Shown: positions 60,058 through 63,500 of the stretch, in pieces
Layout: every line of letters begins with the position of its first letter
Numbering within the stretch: the stretch's first letter is position 1
NCBI RefSeq assembly: GCF_001436255.1
Contig: NZ_AZEI01000022.1
Coordinates: forward strand, 1-63,500
Direction of reading: 5' to 3'
Source of the DNA: Lentilactobacillus rapi DSM 19907 = JCM 15042
GTDB taxonomy: Bacteria; Bacillota; Bacilli; Lactobacillales; Lactobacillaceae
DNA: 63,500 bases
The notes under the pieces: model-generated
What the model was told of the DNA's origin: nothing
What the model saw: the letters and a program-made list of their open reading frames with translations, nothing else
Database searches by the model: none
Made by a program: the position numbers and the translations under genes

Positions 60058-60186
60058 TCTGTGATAAGCCAAGAGATTTTCATGATGGAAATTAAAGGCC
60101 GCGCAGATCAGCAATTGACTGTGCGGGATTAAACCAATGGTGGGTCCTTTTCAGTCAATCAACTGACTGCGAAGGACCCTATTTTT
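60054..60186 (+). promoter_or_regulatory. attenuator structures and terminator before araT
   Basis: Hairpin 1: CTGATCTGTG (60054-60063, at the leader stop) with CGCAGATCAG (60101-60110), ten pairs with one G-U. Alternative: CCGCGCAG (60099-60106) with CTGTGCGG (60119-60126). Antiterminator: ATTGACTG (60114-60121) with CAGTCAAT (60152-60159). Terminator: GGGTCCTTTTCAGTCA (60142-60157) with TGACTGCGAAGGACCC, then TATTTTT. The terminator arm and the antiterminator share CAGTCA, so they exclude each other. Confidence 0.83.
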
Positions 60187-60309
60187 GTAGGACCGCTGCG
60201 CTAGGCAAAAACTTCCACATAAGCACCTCGGCCAAAAATTTCAAGCCCGGGAATTTCTGTCCAAGGAGACTTATGCTCCAGTTTCTAAGCGCCTGGCTCC
60301 GCTCACTTT
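60184..60309 (-). repeat. repeat family A, copy 10
   Basis: Reverse orientation, TTGTAGGACCGCTGCGCTAG to GGCTCCGCTCACTTTTG. Apical stem CCTCGGCC...GTCCAAGG is only partly paired, the least regular of the set. Confidence 0.82.
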
Positions 60310-60310
60310 T

Positions 60311-60433
60311 GTAGGACAGCTGCGTAAAGCAGAAGTCTGCGTGTAAGCACCACTGAGAAAAATTCCAGAACCGGGAATTTCCCTCGGCGGAGACTTACAC
60401 TCCGACTTCTAACCGCTTTACTTCGCTCACTTT
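60311..60433 (-). repeat. repeat family A, copy 11
   Basis: Tandem to copy 10, ending TTCGCTCACTTTTATTTAGG so that its GTGAG end runs straight into the araT ribosome site. Apical stem CCACTGAG...CTCGGCGG. Confidence 0.85.
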
Positions 60434-60452
60434 TATTTAGGAGGAATACACT

Positions 60453-61637
60453 ATGAGTAAATTATCAGACAAGATGAACAAACGGGTGGCTGCGTTAACG
60501 CCCGCCGCAATTTTAACCTTCAACCAGAAGATTTCAACGATTCCAGATATTGTGAAGCTAACTTTGGGTGAACCTGACTTCAATACCCCGGAGCACGTGA
60601 AACAAGCTGCCGTTAAGGCGATAGATGACAACGAAAGCCACTACACCAATTCAAGGGGAACCGAGGGCTTGCGAAAAGCGGCAGCGGGCTTTTTGAACAA
60701 AAAATACGGTCTCAATTATGATCCGGCAACTCAAGTCTTAATGACTGCTGGGGCCACTGGCGCCATTTATTCGTCGTTAACCGCAATGCTCAATCCTGGC
60801 GATACGGTCATTATTCCGACCCCAATTTTCCCACTCTACATTCCGATCGTTCTCTTAGCCGGTGCTAAACCAGTCTTTGTGGATACTTCGGATAATGGTT
60901 TTGTGTTGTCGCCAGAAAAGTTGCAGGCGGCCATTGATGCCAACAAAGACACCGTCAAGGCAGTTATTTTAAACTTCCCTAATAATCCAACCGGGGTTAC
61001 ATATCATAAAGATGATTTGCAAAAGCTTGCGGATGTGATTTCTAAGTACGACATGATTTGTTTGAGCGATGAAATCTATAGTGAATTGACATACGATGGT
61101 ACTCATGTATCGATGGGCACCATTTTGCCGGAACAAACATTAGTAATGAATGGCGTTTCCAAGTCCCACGCGATGACTGGCTGGAGAATTGGGATGATTT
61201 GCGGCCCTGAAGATATTATCAGCGAAGTGGCGAAAGTCAGTGAGTTTACGATTACATCTTTGGCAACCAACACGCAGGCAGCTGCTGAAGAGGCCTTCAA
61301 GAATGGCTTTAACGACGCCCAACCGATGAAAGAGACCTACTTAAAGCGCCGGGACCTCTTGGTTGACGGTCTTGAACAAGCTGGGTTTACTTGTCCGAAA
61401 CCAACTGGTGCCTTCTACGTGTTTGCCAAGATTCCTGAAGGCCTTGATCAACACAGCGTCGACTTTTGTTATGATTTGGCCAAGGAAGCGAAAGTGGCGT
61501 TAATTCCTGGCAAGTTCTTCGGCGCCGGTGGTGAAGGCTACGTTCGAATTAGTTATGCCGCAAGTACCGAAGCATTGCAGACGGCAGTGAGCCGAATTCA
61601 GAAGTACGTCGCTGACAAGCAAGCAGCAGTCAAGTAA
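60453..61637 (+). CDS. araT: aromatic amino-acid aminotransferase
   Basis: A 394-residue class I PLP aminotransferase of the PatA/AraT group of lactic acid bacteria. GEPDFNTPEHV, YTNSRGTEGLR, NFPNNPTGVTY, the PLP Lys in NGVSKSHAMTGWRIG and the Arg in GYVRISYA are all present. It exchanges amino groups between aromatic amino acids and their 2-oxoacids. The aromatic leader supports this specificity over general aspartate activity. AGGAGG precedes the ATG. Confidence 0.9.
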   Translation: MSKLSDKMNKRVAALTPAAILTFNQKISTIPDIVKLTLGEPDFNTPEHVKQAAVKAIDDNESHYTNSRGTEGLRKAAAGFLNKKYGLNYDPATQVLMTAGATGAIYSSLTAMLNPGDTVIIPTPIFPLYIPIVLLAGAKPVFVDTSDNGFVLSPEKLQAAIDANKDTVKAVILNFPNNPTGVTYHKDDLQKLADVISKYDMICLSDEIYSELTYDGTHVSMGTILPEQTLVMNGVSKSHAMTGWRIGMICGPEDIISEVAKVSEFTITSLATNTQAAAEEAFKNGFNDAQPMKETYLKRRDLLVDGLEQAGFTCPKPTGAFYVFAKIPEGLDQHSVDFCYDLAKEAKVALIPGKFFGAGGEGYVRISYAASTEALQTAVSRIQKYVADKQAAVK

Positions 61638-61659
61638 ATTAAAGGAGTTTCAAAAGATA

Positions 61660-62652
61660 ATGAAAATTTTAATGTACACCTCACGTCCCGATGAAAAGGC
61701 CCCGATTGATGAATGGGCCAAGCAAAATGGCGTTCAAGTTGATACCAACACGGTTCCTTTAAGTGAAGAAACTGTTGATCTGGCTAAGGGTTATGATGGT
61801 ATTTCGGTTTTACAACATGGTTCAGTTGGCGGCCCCGAAGTCTACCGGAAGTTACACGAATTTGGTATCAAGCAAATGGCCTTGCGCAGTACCGGCTATG
61901 AAATTGTTGACCTCAAAGAAGCTGCCAAGAATGATTTGGTTGTCACCAATGTGCCCGCTTACTCCCCCCGTTCAGTGAGTGAGTTAGTTTTAGCCCACGT
62001 TATGTGGTTATTGCGCCATCTGGGTGAGGTTAAAGAACGGGAAGATCAGGGCGACTTTAGCTGGAAGGGCATCGAAGCCAAAGAGATTCATACTTTAACT
62101 GTTGGAATTATTGGCGCCGGCAAAATTGGCAGCGCGGTTGCCCGAATCTTCAACGCGCTAGGAGCCACAGTGATTGCAGCTGATCCAATTCACCGGCCTG
62201 AATTGAATGATACTCTCACCTATGTTGACCACGAAACGGTCTACAAGACGGCGGACGTCATTACAATGCACACCCCGTTGACTGACGAAACCCATCACAT
62301 TATTAACGCTGACGTGTTCAAAGAAATGAAGCCGACTGCGATCTTCATCAATGCTTCGAGAGGACCGGTAGTTGACACACCAGCTTTGGTTGCCGCCTTA
62401 GAGAATCATGAGATTGCTGCGGCTGCGATTGATACGATTGAAGGGGAAAATGGCATTGTGGGCCAAGATCTATCCGGCAAGCCGATTAACAATGAGAATC
62501 TGAAAAAATTGCTGGCAATGCCAAACGTGAACGTCAGCCCCCACATCGGTTTTTACACAGAAGTGGCTGTTCAAAACATGGTTCAGTTTGCCTTAGATGA
62601 CGTGATGGCAGTGTTAAACGGCAAGCAAAGCCCTCACCAAGTCAGTGACTAA
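61660..62652 (+). CDS. D-2-hydroxyacid dehydrogenase (D-lactate dehydrogenase type)
   Basis: A 330-residue NAD-dependent dehydrogenase. The cofactor motif is VGIIGAGKIGSAVA; the catalytic Arg is in NASRGPVVD and the His in SPHIGFYTEVAVQNM; LRSTGYEIVDL lies near residue 86. It follows araT by 22 bases, so it may be a D-phenyllactate dehydrogenase reducing the 2-oxoacids that araT makes, besides pyruvate. AAAGGAG precedes the ATG. Confidence 0.9.
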   Translation: MKILMYTSRPDEKAPIDEWAKQNGVQVDTNTVPLSEETVDLAKGYDGISVLQHGSVGGPEVYRKLHEFGIKQMALRSTGYEIVDLKEAAKNDLVVTNVPAYSPRSVSELVLAHVMWLLRHLGEVKEREDQGDFSWKGIEAKEIHTLTVGIIGAGKIGSAVARIFNALGATVIAADPIHRPELNDTLTYVDHETVYKTADVITMHTPLTDETHHIINADVFKEMKPTAIFINASRGPVVDTPALVAALENHEIAAAAIDTIEGENGIVGQDLSGKPINNENLKKLLAMPNVNVSPHIGFYTEVAVQNMVQFALDDVMAVLNGKQSPHQVSD

Positions 62653-62669
62653 CGACAGGAGTCCGGAAA

Positions 62670-63176
62670 ATGCGTAGAAAAGATCGTGAAGTAACTGATA
62701 TTAACGAAATTAAGGCCATTTTGCATGATTCTCATGTTATTCATAGTGGCTTTCGCACGGATGACTATCCTTATGTCGTGCCGACAAATTTTGGCTATGA
62801 ATTTGATGACGCCAATCAGCTTACCCTGTATATTCATGGTGCCCCGGTTGGTCACAAACGTGATTTGATCAAGCAAGACGGGCGAATGGGATTTGAAATT
62901 GATGATGGCGGCCAGTTGATGACGCCAGAAGATCCCAAGGAAAATACGCCCAGCTTTGCCTATCGGAGCGTGATGGGTTATGGGGATGCGGAACTGGTTG
63001 ACGATCCGGCTGTAAAGCGCCATGCCTTGCAAGCCTTACTGTCACACGAAACGGGGCAATCCTTGGATGAGTTTGCCATTTCTGAGAAGACGATTGGTTA
63101 TGTTGGTGTGATTAAGGTTACCGTGAAGGCTTATACGGCGAAGGAACATGTGGCCGGGGAACCGGGATTTAAATAA
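62670..63176 (+). CDS. pyridoxamine 5'-phosphate oxidase-like flavoprotein
   Basis: A 168-residue split-barrel protein of the PNPOx-like/NimA type that probably binds FMN or a related cofactor. The order VIHSGFRTDDYPYVVPTNFGY, LYIHGAPVGHKRDLI and YRSVMGYGDAELVDD matches the family. Its substrate is unknown. It lies 17 bases after the D-hydroxyacid dehydrogenase, likely in the same transcript. Confidence 0.87.
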   Translation: MRRKDREVTDINEIKAILHDSHVIHSGFRTDDYPYVVPTNFGYEFDDANQLTLYIHGAPVGHKRDLIKQDGRMGFEIDDGGQLMTPEDPKENTPSFAYRSVMGYGDAELVDDPAVKRHALQALLSHETGQSLDEFAISEKTIGYVGVIKVTVKAYTAKEHVAGEPGFK

Positions 63177-63209
63177 AAACAACTGTTTGAATATCAATTC
63201 GAATGCAAG

Positions 63210-63252
63210 TATGATCTGGTAAGAATCGAATCGTCGGGTCATGCTTTTTATT
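63210..63252 (+). terminator. terminator after the PNPOx-like gene
   Basis: AGTATGATC pairs with GGTCATGCT with one G-U, followed by TTTTTATTG. Confidence 0.65.
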
Positions 63253-63388
63253 GTCGTAATGACTATGAAATCGATTACTAAGATTAACCTGTTATTTACC
63301 AACTTATGTTAAAATAAAATTGTTTAAAATAGTTGCCATGGTGTCTGGAAGCATCGTGGTTCAGAGAAAAGTAAGAGGGGGAGTTGTC

Positions 63389-63500
63389 ATGGATAACAAT
63401 ATTTATAAAAGGGGAAGGCTGCATTCAATTATCAAACTGTTGTTTGCGACCGTTGCAACGATGCTGTTTGCCCTATCGTTTAATATGACGGGGGGGGGGG
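63389..63500 (+). CDS. partial gene with signal peptide, cut at the window end
   Basis: An ATG with GAGGGGGAG upstream opens a frame encoding MDNNIYKRGRLHSIIKLL and then FATVATMLFALSFNM: a basic n-region and hydrophobic core of a secreted or membrane protein. The frame then enters 11 consecutive G bases and the window ends. The function cannot be told. Confidence 0.7.
   Translation, partial: MDNNIYKRGRLHSIIKLLFATVATMLFALSFNMTGGG

Overview
The window looks like chromosomal DNA of a lactic acid bacterium of the family Lactobacillaceae. I infer this from a complete dlt operon with its small dltX gene and flanking beta-lactamase-fold proteins, an L-2-hydroxyisocaproate-type dehydrogenase, a DHA2-type exporter, PyrR attenuators, a T-box, a perfect CIRCE element, and strong AGGAGG ribosome sites with frequent TTG starts. 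Genus and species cannot be fixed from sequence alone. There is no phage, transposase, rRNA, tRNA or CRISPR array. The last 11 bases are all G, which looks like a contig-end artefact.

Layout. 1-5362: two tandem small heat-shock genes, a CIRCE element buried in a terminator-like hairpin, a secreted protein, a membrane-anchored matrixin-like metalloprotease, two VIT-family metal transporters and a nitroreductase. 5400-8700: a T-box-controlled amino-acid ABC transporter. 8700-14660: a three-gene cassette (TerB-N/TerB-C protein, BrxD-like ATPase, Lhr/BrxHI-like helicase) bracketed by two copies of a dispersed repeat; this is the best candidate for an unfamiliar defence or DNA-processing system. 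14996-21987: dlt operon (pbpX-like, dltX, A, B, C, D, pbpX-like). 22404-29786: aroD, a polysaccharide deacetylase, then an aromatic amino-acid operon (chorismate mutase, aroC, aroA, tyrA, aroK, aroE) behind an aromatic-rich leader peptide. 29942-38329: exporter, large membrane protein of unknown function, DegV, PTS EIIC, small protein, two acetoin-reductase paralogues. 38712-45774: carAB diverging from pyrBC, the latter behind two tandem PyrR attenuators. 46039-50775: tag, nudF, a type I toxin-antitoxin locus, an SMR exporter, a LytTR/DUF3021 pair, a CPBP protease. 50942-57442: serA-serC behind a serine-rich leader peptide, a phosphoglycerate-mutase-like phosphatase, a cysteine-rich leader peptide before a peptide-binding lipoprotein, and an L-2-hydroxyacid dehydrogenase. 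57588-63176: unknown anchored protein, menA, ubiE, then a second aromatic-rich leader peptide before an aromatic aminotransferase, a D-2-hydroxyacid dehydrogenase and a PNPOx-like protein.

Two themes stand out. First, RNA-level control is dense: four short leader peptides (aromatic, aromatic, Ser, Cys) each sit between a promoter or strong ribosome site and a rho-independent terminator, in front of genes whose function matches the enriched residue; in three of them mutually exclusive antiterminator pairings can be written down. Second, two families of dispersed palindromic repeats fill the intergenic spaces. Family A (11 clear copies) has a hypervariable but self-complementary apical stem and sits either just after a stop codon or just before a ribosome site. 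Family B (8 copies) carries a terminator hairpin and sits at 3' ends of genes.

Metabolically the region combines aromatic amino-acid synthesis and transamination, serine synthesis, pyrimidine and carbamoyl-phosphate synthesis, 2-oxoacid reduction, and the last two steps of menaquinone synthesis.
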